Source of the DNA: Panopea generosa
Lineage: Eukaryota; Mollusca; Bivalvia; Adapedonta; Hiatellidae
Length of the DNA: 64,000 nt
Reading direction: 5' to 3'
Assembly: GCA_029582155.1 (NCBI GenBank)
Contig: CM055901.1
Location: 26,555,404 to 26,619,403 of the forward strand
The position numbers and the translations under genes are program-made. This document shows positions 35,006 to 46,317 of this stretch, in pieces; position 1 is the stretch's first letter, and every line of letters starts with the position of its first letter. A model generated the notes under the pieces. The model had not been told where the DNA came from and made no database searches. It saw nothing but the letters and a program-made list of their open reading frames with translations.

Positions 35006-37079
35006 AATAGGAAGGTGAATATATCCATAAAATGTTTAACATTTAAAGATGTTCCAATTCTAATGAAAGGAAGAGTATCAATTTATTTTCCATAGCATCT
35101 AAAAATATACAGTCTATAACGTTAATTGATTCACTATCTCAGTAAAGCAACCAGATAATACAAACCTGTTTTGTTTATTCAAAATTTTTTTGTATTTTTT
35201 TTATTTTCATTCTCCAATACATGAGATATTACAATACACTAATACAATTTCAATTGACAACATGTATAGTATTTACATATATAAATAACAGATTATTTTC
35301 TACAGAAAATATCTTATTTAAATTGTATTATTTGGATAGTGAATAAATTTAGATATTACCATATGGTGCTATTAAGTTAGTGTCAATTTTGGAGGCAGTA
35401 AATCAATGTTTTTCGTGTTTTTTTTTCGTATTTTAGAAAGTTAAAAGAAAAAAAGGAAAATGAGCAACAGCAAAAATAACAAATATTAAAAAGAATATTT
35501 TGTTTTCTTTCTTCGCAAAATTATATGTACCTTTTAATTTTGAAACTAAGTTTCAGAATACTAAATTGATGAAAGAGTTTTACACTAAAACTATTTATCA
35601 TCAGATGTCTCATTATTTTTTGTGTGACTGTAAAGAATTTAATTCAAACGAGTGTACCAACAAAACTGAACAAAGTATGCATAAGGATGTTCGCTTTCTT
35701 GGCAAACTTATCTCTTCTTGTTAATTGTATTTCTATAAAGTCTTTATACCGTACGATCAATGGAAAACATGTTTTCACATAAAAAATAAAAGCTATTGTT
35801 TTTTTTTATTTAAAGTCAATCTTAGATAACTCGATTCACTTTACATATGATTTATTTATAAATTGGCATTTGACAATCTCTTAGGTCAAACCTATATGTT
35901 ATATAACGAAGCAAAAGGTCAATAAGGAAAATGGGATCATTTATCATATCAACCTACTTGAAACAAATGAAAGTAGATTACAATGTAATAAAGAAATACT
36001 ATGTATATATATATATTGTGCTTTCACCGTGGTGTCCCAATATCTGCTTTTTGATCACAGATGTAAAACATCAATTTTCTTATTTCTATACTCACTGCAA
36101 AAAATCTTTTTTTCAAAGAAAGACGCAATTCAAGAAGGGAAACTTACATTTTATTGTTTGTTGATATCTGTAGTGTAAATATATCGTTAGAAAAGTAGGG
36201 GTCATATTATTCATGATATTATTTTCTTGTCAGTTTGTACACTTTTGACAAAACTAAAGTAGTCTTCAGTGGATATGTATTCATAACCAAATTTCCATAA
36301 AGGGCCAACTTATCCGTTTTATACATGATTACAATGAGAAAGCTTCCATTTTCCTATCTATAATTATATTTGATAATTATAAACAGTTTCATATTTGAAG
36401 CATTTATTGTCTTAACAAACCAGATTTGGTTCAACATTGAGGTTAGAATTTCGAAAAGAGCCCTAAGAACACCAAAATGATTGAAATAAATGTAACTTTT
36501 CTACCACACTTGTTCATATGTGATATACAGTATCCTTACATCAGCAAGTGATTAAAGATTCTGCAAATCAAAGGGCTGTGATACATAGGAACCTTAAGAT
36601 AACTTTTAGCTTTACATAAGAATATTATGAGGAAAGCTTTCCATTTTCACATTTATGTGTACAAAAATCTTCTAATCTTCTATCTGCTCATTGCAAATTT
36701 GTGAGTTGGTGATTGAATTTTTGACAAATCAAGGGACTGACTGAAAAGGTCCTGTTCGGGTACTATCTTTTTATAGTTGAATGGTATTAAAATTTAAATT
36801 ATTTCCTTTTCATATGTTCAGTTAGGTTGGGTTATTAATTCACACGTGGGTTATGCAGCATAGATTTCATCAAGTTAAGAACTCGAATTTATAAACACAC
36901 AATTTGTTTCAGTAATTGTACTAATCTTGTATTAATCAGTGCTCTTATATAAACCAATTTCCATTCGTTTTAAATTTAGAAAAAGTTTAAAACTTAACAA
37001 CTGGCCTTCTAGATCCTACCAACATCCTTCAATCTCGGCGTCCCCGCTCCCTTTCGTCCCCACTCCCCATCGCCCCGAT
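35006..37079. other. Background sequence, nothing recognised
   Basis: Two kilobases of AT-rich DNA. Open frames at 35500-35724 and 35931-36164 (about 75 codons each) lack recognisable domains and conserved start context. Confidence 0.4.
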
Positions 37080-37620
37080 ATTAAAATTGTTGAATAAATA
37101 TTGGTTCGAGGAAACAATAATGTAATTAAAAGCGGGTGCAATTCTGGTGAAACAAGCATGTGATAAAAAATAGTGAACAGCATAAAGACTAAAACACACA
37201 CATATTGTGAAATGCACAGATTAAACATCTAATAAACCTAACTATGGTGCCTTTCAATAGTAAACAAAATAATCAACTTTTGTTTATCAATCTGTTTAGA
37301 CAATTGATGGACAATAACTAATTAAAACAGTTCCGAGGTAATTTATTTTACGTATTTAGTTGTTTGTATCGGAAATCCATTGAATAAAGATGTTATGTCA
37401 ATAATGACTAAAACAAACCAACATTTTAAAATATACAGCATAAGCAATTGGACTTCATCCTTTAACTAGTAAACAAAGTAATTAGCTTTTTTTAACAACC
37501 AATGTATATTGATTTAGTTAATGTGAATATAACTGATTACATATTCAGTTGTTTCATCAGACAATCATTGAATGAATATGTGGTGGACATACTGACTAAA
37601 ACATACATGTCAATAAAATA
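37080..37620. repeat. Very degenerate tandem repeat, about 190-210 bp unit, 3 copies
   Basis: GACTAAAACA(C/A/T)AC recurs near 37197, 37406 and 37594, each preceded by ATTGAATAAA/TGAATGAATATG-like text and followed by TAGTAAACAAA(A/G)TAAT. Units are heavily diverged; the array is old. Confidence 0.5.
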
Positions 37621-40210
37621 ATTTTATCATTTATATGTTCTGTTTTTGTTTTGAACCTGCTTTATGATAAACATAGTATTTATCTAATATCTGCAGAAGT
37701 CATTATCTCTAATGAAGCCTATCCTATACAGAGGACAATGCTCAGAGGTCATTATGCTACAGTTAAGACGACCTTGAAAAAGGGTTAGTATTGTTAAAAT
37801 TCAAAAAGTGCCATGAGCCATTAGAGCGTCCTCATTGCCTCTTGTTTCTCAATTATCGATTCAAACATGCTTTCAAAATGTTTCAGTTACACCAAAACTA
37901 ACACACAACGCGAAACTTTGCAGTTGCAAATGACTATTATGCTAATTCCCAACAAGAAAAACATGTCTGGCTGAACACTAAATAGACAAATCCGTTAAAA
38001 CATCACAAATGTAAACAATACGTTAAATATATTCAAAACAAGATTTGGTTAAATATTTAGAAGAAACGTTAAGTTAACCTTGGAGTACAATCAATCTCTT
38101 TTATGTTTCTCATGAACGATTGTGCATATTAATGGTATTTGAAGCAATAGCTCAACTAATAAGAGTTATATTTTTGCACCTTTTTGAAGCTACGGTGTTA
38201 TATTGGTTTGCACGTGTCTATCGTTTGTTATGTTTGGATAGATTATCATGATTTCCGGCTGCTATATTCCAAAGCGTTTGCCCCTACGGTCCTCAAACTT
38301 TGCCGGGCTGTTGTTATAAATGATCTTGTTTATTTTTGTTTGGTAGGGGAAAGGGTTTATAGACAACAGTAATTTACGTTGTGAAACAAATATAAATTTG
38401 TTTATATTTGTGATCATATACTGATCTAATTTTATATGAAAACTTTCATTGTATTTCAGTTTGTAGCTATTATTTATGATCATGTACCTTTAATGTAAAA
38501 TGTGGGAAGCTGTAGGGCAGACTGCGTAGGGAGTCACGTATACAACAAGACTAGTGTACAAACGTGTACAATCTAATATATAACGACCTCGGGGCATACT
38601 GACCTTTCTGCGAAAAACACACACATGTTACTGGCGTGATAGCCGTTCCTTAGCCAATCAGTGAACTGATAGGATTACTGCTATTTTCATCGTCGACCTT
38701 TCACGCGTGTTTTATCTTAACCCGACTTTTGTTTTCATTCCATTTGGTAAAGTTTATAGTTTGTGGAGATTTTTTGACGATTCTTTTTGGATTTGTTACC
38801 TTTATTCGGTTGTTTCTATGGAACTATTTGTTTTTAACTATTACAAACCAAGTCAAACCAATTTACACATATCACTACTTATCAATGATTTGTCACTTCT
38901 GTATATATTTAGTCACTCATTGGGGTGTGTGTGTGATTTTTATCATTGTGCCATTTTTTTCTGTAATCGTTTCTGCGTTGTTAAATTTTTTTTTTTTTTT
39001 TTTTCTCTTTATTTGAATGTTTTTGTTGGTGGTTTTACCTATCCATTTTTGTGTCGGCAGCACTATTTTGAAGTTTCAGTACACTTGATATTGTGTCATA
39101 CAAAATGTGTTTAAACTTGAACACCCTTAATTCTGTTTCTTGAATTGAACACACAGTATTCAGTGTGTCATCGGTGAATGATTTTAAACGCACAATCCTG
39201 TGCGTTGTTGTTTATAAATTCGTTTGTTTTTTTTTCAAAAATAAATCGTCTGACCCAAACGGGTAGCTGTACATAAGTTTTGAGAACAAATATAAAATCG
39301 GTTTCTGTATGATTAGATTTGCCTTTGTACAATCCTTTTTATTTTAAGAGTTGGAATGTCAATGGTCAAATATTTATTCAAGGAATCGATTTCCGGACGA
39401 TAACTGAATATCGTTCTTAGACTTCGAATGATTTTTGACATTGTCAAGAAAATTGTCCCTCTTTATTTTGGAGATGGTAGGTCAAAAGTCACAGTGGTAA
39501 AGTATAGAAAATACTGTTTACGTTTGTTATCTCGAGATCAGTTTGGCCTACGATCTAAGTTGTATTTGACAATAGACTCATTTGATATGATGGTTGCATA
39601 TATGTGTATCTAATGTCAGCACTAACAGTTTTTGGTGCCATCAACGCAATTGTGAACTCTGACATTTTTGACCGTCAGCTAGATTCGTCAGCTTTCTGTT
39701 TTAAAATCGATTTACATTTACATAATATTTGTTATGATGACCTTTGAAATAATGAATGAAATTGGATTGCGGGAAAGGGGAAATGAAAACGCCATAACAT
39801 TATTTAGTATAACGGACCGAAGGATTGCCAACCGATTTGTGTTCGGAAGTGGCAATGCATTAACAAGGATGTGCTTCTGAGCGTTTTCATTTTAGAATTG
39901 CCTTTGTGTGGTTTTAATAGTCCTAAAAGATGTAAAAATGTCAAACAGTCAATGTTATATTCTCCAGTGGTCTACTTTATATCAAAGTGTACCTGTTTTC
40001 TACTGTTTTTTTAAGTCGTTTTTATCGTATAAACAATGTGCCACTTATAATAAGACTCTGTCGGTGTCAGTTGTGCTGAAAGTGTTTGAAAACTATTTAA
40101 TATGTTTGGCCATAGCGTGTTTTCCATGCTTCAAAACATTACAAGTTGCTAGAACCGACCAGGTAAAATTCCACAGAATATCCCTGAGTGTCTCGATTCC
40201 TGGACATACT
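37621..40210. other. Background sequence, no recognised gene
   Basis: A textbook-looking CCAAT box (TTAGCCAATCAG near 38651) lies 50 bp upstream of a 135-codon plus-strand open frame (38707-39114). The frame is phenylalanine-rich, ends beside a poly-T run and has no domain I recognise, so no gene is called. Nothing else stands out. Confidence 0.4.
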
Positions 40211-40390
40211 GTACATTTCCTTCCTTCCTTCCTTCCTTCCTTCCTTCCTTCCTTCCTTCCTTCCTTCCTTCCCTCCATCCCTTCCTTATTTCATTCATTC
40301 ATTCATTCATTCATTCATTCATTCATTCATTCATTCATTCATTCATTCATTCATTCATTTATTCGGTCTTTCATTCATTCGTTTATTTAT
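40211..40390. repeat. (TTCC)n and (ATTC)n tetranucleotide tracts
   Basis: About 14 TTCC units (40217-40272), a short transition, then about 20 ATTC units to near 40380. A 175-codon open frame crossing it (39908-40435) encodes only LPSF and HSFI repeats in its second half and is not a gene. Confidence 0.95.
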
Positions 40391-40527
40391 TATTTAGTGA
40401 TGTTTAATCATTTCAGCATATGTTATGTTAAATGAAGTGTTCATGTCCATATATATGAACTTTATTAGAACGAATCCACCACCGTAAAGACAAAATTAAT
40501 ATACAGAATAAGGAAAAAAAGTACAAA

Positions 40528-41561
40528 ACATCCATGTACATACAATACATAAATGTATATACGATACATACATGTACATACAATACATACATGTATATAC
40601 GATACATACATATATATACAATACATATATGTATATACGATACATACATATACATACAATAGAAACATGAACATACAATACATACATGAACATACAATAC
40701 ATACATGTACATACAATACATACATGTATATACGATACATACATATATATATATATATATATACAAAACATTCATATGCATACAATAAATAAATGTACAT
40801 ACACTACATATATGTATATACAATACATACATGTATATACAGTTCATGCATTTACATACAATAGAAACATGAACAAACAATACATACATGTACATACAAT
40901 ACCTACATATACATACAATACATACATGTACATACAATACATACATGTTCATACAAAATAAACATGAACATACAATACATACATGTACATACAATACATA
41001 AATGTACATACGAATCATACATATACATACGATACATAGGTGTACATAAAATAAATACATGTATATACAATACATACGTGTATCTACAATACATACATGT
41101 ACATACAAAAGAAACATGAACATACCATACATACAGTTACATACAATACATACAGTTACATACAATACATACATGTATATATAAAAATACGTATATATAT
41201 ATACAATACATACAAAAGAAACATGAACATACAATACATATATGTACATACAATACAAACATGTAAATACAATACAAACATATACGTACAATACATACGT
41301 ATACGTACAATACATACATACAATATATACGTGTGCATACAATACATAGGTACACATTCAATACATACATGTACAAACAATACATACGTGTACATACAAT
41401 ACATGGCTGTAAATACAATACATACATTCTAAATAATATAAACATGTACATAGGATACAAACATGTACATACAATACACACATGTTCATATGATATAAAC
41501 ATGTACTTATAATATAAACATTAACATACGATATAAACATGTACAAACGATACATACAGAT

Positions 41562-41601
<40 letters not shown>

Positions 41602-42800
41602 ATATCTGTATGTATCGTTTGTATACAAAATATATATAATGTTTACATATACATATAATATATACAGGTATATACAACACATACATGTACATACAATATA
41701 TACATGTTCATACAGTTTAACCATGTACATACGATACAAACATGTTTATAAAATATAAACATGTACATACAATATTAACATGTACATACAATACAAACAT
41801 GTACATACAACACATACATGTACATACAATATAAATATGTACATAGGAATTATACGGCACATACAATACAAACATGAAATTATAATACGTACATGTACAT
41901 ACAATATAAACATGTACATAAAATACAAACATGTAAATACAATACATACATATACGTATAATACATACATGTACATACAATACATATATCTACATACAAT
42001 ACATACACCTACATACAATATGAATATGTGCATACGATTCATACAAGCACACACAATACAAACATGTAATAACAATACATACATGTACGTACAATATATA
42101 CATGTACATACAATACAACAATACATACATGTACATACAATATAAACATATGCATATGATACAAACAGGGTACATACAATACTTACATATACGTACAATA
42201 CATACCTGTATATACAATACATACATGTACGTACAGTACAAACATGTATATACAATACATACATGTACGTACAATACATACTTGTCTATACAATACATAG
42301 GTTTACATACAATACAAACTTATACATATACATACAAAACATACCTGTACATTCAATACATACGTATACCTACAATACAAACTTGTGCATACAATACATA
42401 CATGTACATAAAATACATACGTGTACATACAATACATAAGTGTACATACAGTACATCTGTGTACATACAATACATACCAGTCCATACGATACATACGTGT
42501 CCATACGATACGTACAATACAAACGTGTACGTACAATACATAAGTGTGCATACAATACATACGTATACGTACAATACATACATGTACATACGATACATAC
42601 GGGTACATACGATACATACGTGTACGTACAATACAAACGTGTACATTCAATATATACCTATTCGTACAATACATACGTGTATGTACAATAAATATATGTC
42701 AATTCAATACATACCTGTACATACAATACAAACGTGTACATACGAAACATACATGTACTTACAATACATACATATACATAAACTACATACGTGTCAATGT
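40528..42800. repeat. 19 bp satellite array, about 2.3 kb, roughly 120 units
   Basis: The consensus unit is TACATACAATACATACATG, with variants such as GTATATACGATACATACAT and CAATAGAAACATGAACATA. Because 19 is not a multiple of 3, every long frame passes through all three phases, giving a 19-residue protein periodicity (rich in Tyr, His, Ile and Thr on the plus strand; Tyr, Val, Cys and Met on the minus strand). The unit carries almost no stop codons on either strand, so overlapping open frames up to 309 codons appear. These are by-products of the repeat and not genes. AT dinucleotide runs and a palindrome interrupt the array near 40.74 and 41.57 kb. Confidence 0.95.
41542..41623. repeat. 82 bp perfect palindrome inside the 19 bp satellite
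   Basis: Perfect 25 bp arms (41542-41566 and 41599-41623; core ACGATACATACAGATATTGT) flank an uninterrupted AT run that is itself self-complementary. The whole block can form a single long hairpin or cruciform. No terminator or transposon end is implied. Confidence 0.9.
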
Positions 42801-43230
42801 TAAAAAATGACAACAGCTTTAGAACGGTCAGTAACACAAGTCTGGATTACAGGTGGACCCAACCTCCCTCTTGTCCCGATCTCCACCAGAGTGTCATCTT
42901 ACACACACAGCAACATGCATGCACACGACTGTGTATATTGTAAAACACAGAAATGGCGAGGTAAATATACGTAAAAAGAGCAAGTAGTGCTACCAAAGAT
43001 GTACTCGATGATTTGTAGATAATGGAGACATGTGCCACAGTTCAGACCCCAGTCCATTCCAGATCGTCTATCAATAAAAGATGAAAGCTTGAGGTTCAAA
43101 TGTAGTGTAGTCAACGACGCAGTACGTTACAGAAGAATCGTTTTCCTCAATATAGCATACCTATATATTTATTTACCAAAGTTTCATTTCCATATGGAGA
43201 TCGTTAAAACAAGGCAGAATAATATATTGA
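42801..43230. other. Non-repetitive stretch between satellite and SINE
   Basis: More balanced base composition than its neighbours. A 71-codon minus-strand open frame (43114-42899) and a 68-codon plus-strand one (43032-43238) have no motifs I recognise. Confidence 0.4.
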
Positions 43231-43499
43231 TTGATTGAATATTGAGCGTCATTTTTATGCCACCGAGGGCTAACAGACGATCAGTTAACTAACCAATGTT
43301 TCCTGGGATTAACCAGTACTCGAGCACACCCCATCTCCGCAATTAACTGATAACTATCCCACTTGAATCAGTGGTGAGATACGAATGATAATGAGACACA
43401 ATGTCGTGTATCAATCATCACGGAGACTGTTGCCGGGCAAGGGATCCGAACTCACGATCCCTAGATTGACAGTCAGACGCGTAACCGACTGAGCTAGTA
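43231..43499 (-). mobile_element. tRNA-derived SINE, family 3, full-length, minus strand
   Basis: Read on the minus strand: A box CTAGCTCAGTCGGTTACGCG, anticodon-arm region TGACTGTCAATC, B box GAGTTCGGATCCC. The body follows with GATGATTGATACACGAC, GATAGTTATCAGTTAATTGC and GTTAGCCCTCGGTGGCATAA, then an (AATC)n tail. AATATATTGA at 43221-43230 and 43500-43509 looks like a 10 bp target duplication. This copy has the complete tRNA-like head and shows that the 30158 copy lost its anticodon arm. Confidence 0.9.
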
Positions 43500-43879
43500 A
43501 ATATATTGAAAAGGGATCCCTATTTTTTAACGTAACATAGATTTCCCTTTTAAAATGCAAATAATGTTGTAATTTTAATAACATTTTTAATGTGTTAAGA
43601 CTTTTACTGATACATCCTCCCTGTAATATACAGTTATAGTATTATAGTAACATTTAAAGTGATTTCATTAACACATATCCAGAACACAGAATACAAATTG
43701 TCTGAACTTTGTTTATGATAAACATCATCTTGCAAAATGCTGGAAAGTTTACGGTTTTTTCTCTGGCTACAAAAGCTAGATAATTATTTCGGCTCAAATG
43801 CCTTTGTACTTTTAATATTACCGCCGTCTTGTTACAGGAAACATAGAGACCATCGACCTGACAGCGAAGTCGCTGGAGA
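43500..43879. other. Unassigned sequence upstream of the LINE
   Basis: No clear LINE homology before about 43880. A 104-codon minus-strand open frame (43968-43654) overlaps the LINE start in antisense and has no motif; treated as chance. Confidence 0.4.
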
Positions 43880-45966
43880 TTAAATTTAATTATATTTTGA
43901 ATACAGTATAACATTCCGAATAATTGGTCAAAAGGAATCATTATCTCAGTGCATAAAAAAGGGAGCATGAGCGATCCGAATAACTACCGCGGGATCACTT
44001 TGATAAGCTGTTTAACCAAACTGTTTACAGTTACAATCATATATGCAATGAACGGCTTAAAAATGGGCATTACAGAACGACATTTTAACAGATGTGCAGT
44101 TTGGATTTAAAGCAAATTATAGTACAATAGGTGCTATTTTTATACTTCACTCTTTTATCGAAAAGAATATCAATTCAAAGAAAAAAAAATATTGTCGCTT
44201 CGCAGATTTTTAAAAGCTTATGACTCCGTGTACCGAAACGGGCTTTGGTTTAAACTTACCAAACTTGGTATAGATGGTAAATTGTTAAATCTACTTAGAT
44301 CTTTGTATAATGGCATCAAATTATGTGTTAAACATTTGAATACTCTGGCAGACTTTTTTGATTGCGAAATAGGGCTATTGCAAGGGGAGATAACCTCGCC
44401 GATATTTTTCTCGTTATTTTTAAATGACATTGAGCTGTCTCTTCAAGGTAACACCGATACAGGAATAACACTTGATCAGCTATCTATTTATCTTTTGATG
44501 TTTGCTGATGATGCAATGTTATGTTCAGAAACAAAAACGGGATTACATGCGTTACTTGATAATCCAGAAACATATTGCAACAAATGGGCTTTAACAGTTA
44601 ATACAAAAAAAACCCACTAAGATTGTTGTATTTCGAAAGGGCGGGATGTTAAATAAAAGTGATAAATGGACATATTCCGAATCAGATATTGAAAAAGTCA
44701 ACAGTTATAATTATCTAGGTATAATATTGTCAAGTAGAGGGTCATTTATTGAAAACGCGAGAACTCTATCTGGTAAAGCCTTGCGGGCAACGAGTACATT
44801 GCTTAGCGTAACAAAAACATGTGAAATATCTATCAATATAAGGTTAAACCTATTTGACTCATACGTTCTATCTGTCTTAAATTATGGTTGCGAAATATGG
44901 CGTTTCGATAAATCAGAGCAGCTGGAAAGCTGCACAGAAAATTTTGTAAATGGACGTTCAATGTAAAAATGTCTAAAAATAGTTTATCTTTATACTCAGA
45001 AATGGGTAGATCCCCGCTTTATATTGAAAGGTATATACCAATAATAAAAAAATGGCTCAATTTACATAAAGAAAAAAGTCGATATTGTGTTTTAAACACC
45101 ATTTAAAATGTACAGAGACAAGAGACTGAAACAAACCAGAAAGCAAAAAACTGGCATTCTAAAGTGCGAAATTTATTGTGCCAAAGCGGCTTTGCAAAAA
45201 TATGGATGAATCTGGAACCAGTTATTGTAAATTTGTTCATACCATTGTTAAGGGATAGGTTAAGAGATATTCATATAAACCATTGGCAAGAAACTATATT
45301 AATCCACACTTCGTTGTCTTTGTACAGAAATATTAAACATACTTACCAATTATATATATTACTTGGTAAAACTGAACAACAACAAAAAAGAAATTGCCAA
45401 AATAAAAATATCATCTCATAGTTTGTACATAGAAACTGGAGGTCACAGGAACATAGATAGAAATGAAAGGAAATGTGTGCTTTGTAACAAAAACGATATA
45501 GGACATGAATATAACTTTATTTTAATCTGTCCTCATTATAATAATCTGTGCAAGCAATATATTCCAAAATATTATATCAATAAACCTAGTATGTTCAAAT
45601 TCATTAATCTTCTGCAGTCAAACAAAAAGTCTGTCTTAAATAAACTTGCATCATATTGTATCAACGCATTTAAAATGTGAGAACAGATGCTTAATGCAAA
45701 CAGCTAATTAGATAAGATTTGTGATTATATTATAATAAGTCATACGCAAATAACAGCTCAACCAGCCATGTTATTCACTCTCACTATAATTACTATTACC
45801 ACCATAATTACTATAACCACCACATTTTCTAAAATGTTTGTATTTAATATTGATATGCATTTTTGCATGTGCCTTATGTATATGATTATGTATTTGAATA
45901 TGTTATTTATGGTGAAAAGCTTTTGTAATGCTCAAGCCAAAATAAAACAATGTTCTGTTCTGCTCA
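43880..45966 (+). pseudogene. LINE ORF2 pseudogene: reverse transcriptase to C-terminal zinc knuckle
   Basis: Successive plus-strand blocks read IPNNWSKGIIISVHKKG and DPNNYRGITLISCLTKLF (43914-44030), DVQFGFKANYSTIGAIFILH (near 44092), AYDSVYRNGLWFKLTKLGID (from 44216, carrying the first catalytic Asp), GLLQGEITSPIFFSLFLNDI, and the catalytic FADD at 44501-44512. Beyond the reverse transcriptase come NSYNYLGIILSSRGSF, LNYGCEIWRFDKSEQ, LYSEMGRSPLYIERYIPIIK, and a C-terminal zinc knuckle CVLC-x8-H-x7-C near 45474-45530. The last coding block ends near 45680. A 285 bp trailer follows and stops at TGTTCTGTTCTGCTC, probably the original 3' repeat tail. Frameshifts occur near 44075, near 44205, near 44610 and near 44940, and a stop near 45105. 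Endonuclease and ORF1 are missing (5' truncation). The catalytic motif is intact, but the protein cannot be made. Clade not assigned. Confidence 0.9.
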
Positions 45967-46100
45967 TAATAAAATACCTTTGGTTGATAAGATACTGAAC
46001 ACTTAAATATGTAAAACAAGTCTATATTTCATGATGTTTCATAATTTTGGCTGCCATCTTGAATTTTCTTGTACAAAATTACGATGCGAGGTTATTTAAA

Positions 46101-46317
46101 TTGATTTCTGGCTCCTCCGATGTTAAGCTAACCATTTCCAAATACATTTTCTAAACCTGGCGTATACACTGAACCCCACTCGTCCCTCAGAGAATGTATT
46201 GTCATTAAAATTGTTTTCTGGCTCTTCAGATGTTAAGCTAACCATTTCTAAATATATTTTCTAAACCTGTCGTATACACTGAACCCACTTGTCCCTCAGG
46301 GACTGCATTGTCATTAA
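46101..46317. repeat. 110 bp direct tandem duplication
   Basis: TTTCTGGCTCCTCCGATGTT, AAGCTAACCATTTC and TATACACTGAACCC...TCCCTCAG occur at 46106 onwards and again 110 bp later with about ten differences. It lies just past the LINE tail. No coding content. Confidence 0.85.

Noticed and set aside
38707-39114. 135-codon Phe-rich open frame downstream of a CCAAT box
   Set aside because: No domain, signal or splice evidence. Composition follows the T-rich DNA, and the CCAAT match is a single short motif.
39908-40435. 175-codon plus-strand open frame
   Set aside because: Its second half is (TTCC)n and (ATTC)n read as LPSF and HSFI repeats; the first half has no recognised domain.
40428-42810. 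Many long overlapping open frames (up to 309 codons) on both strands
   Set aside because: All are translations of the 19 bp satellite, with 19-residue periodicity in every phase. They have no domain and no separate start or splice context.
43654-43968. 104-codon minus-strand open frame
   Set aside because: Partly antisense to the LINE reverse transcriptase start; no motif.
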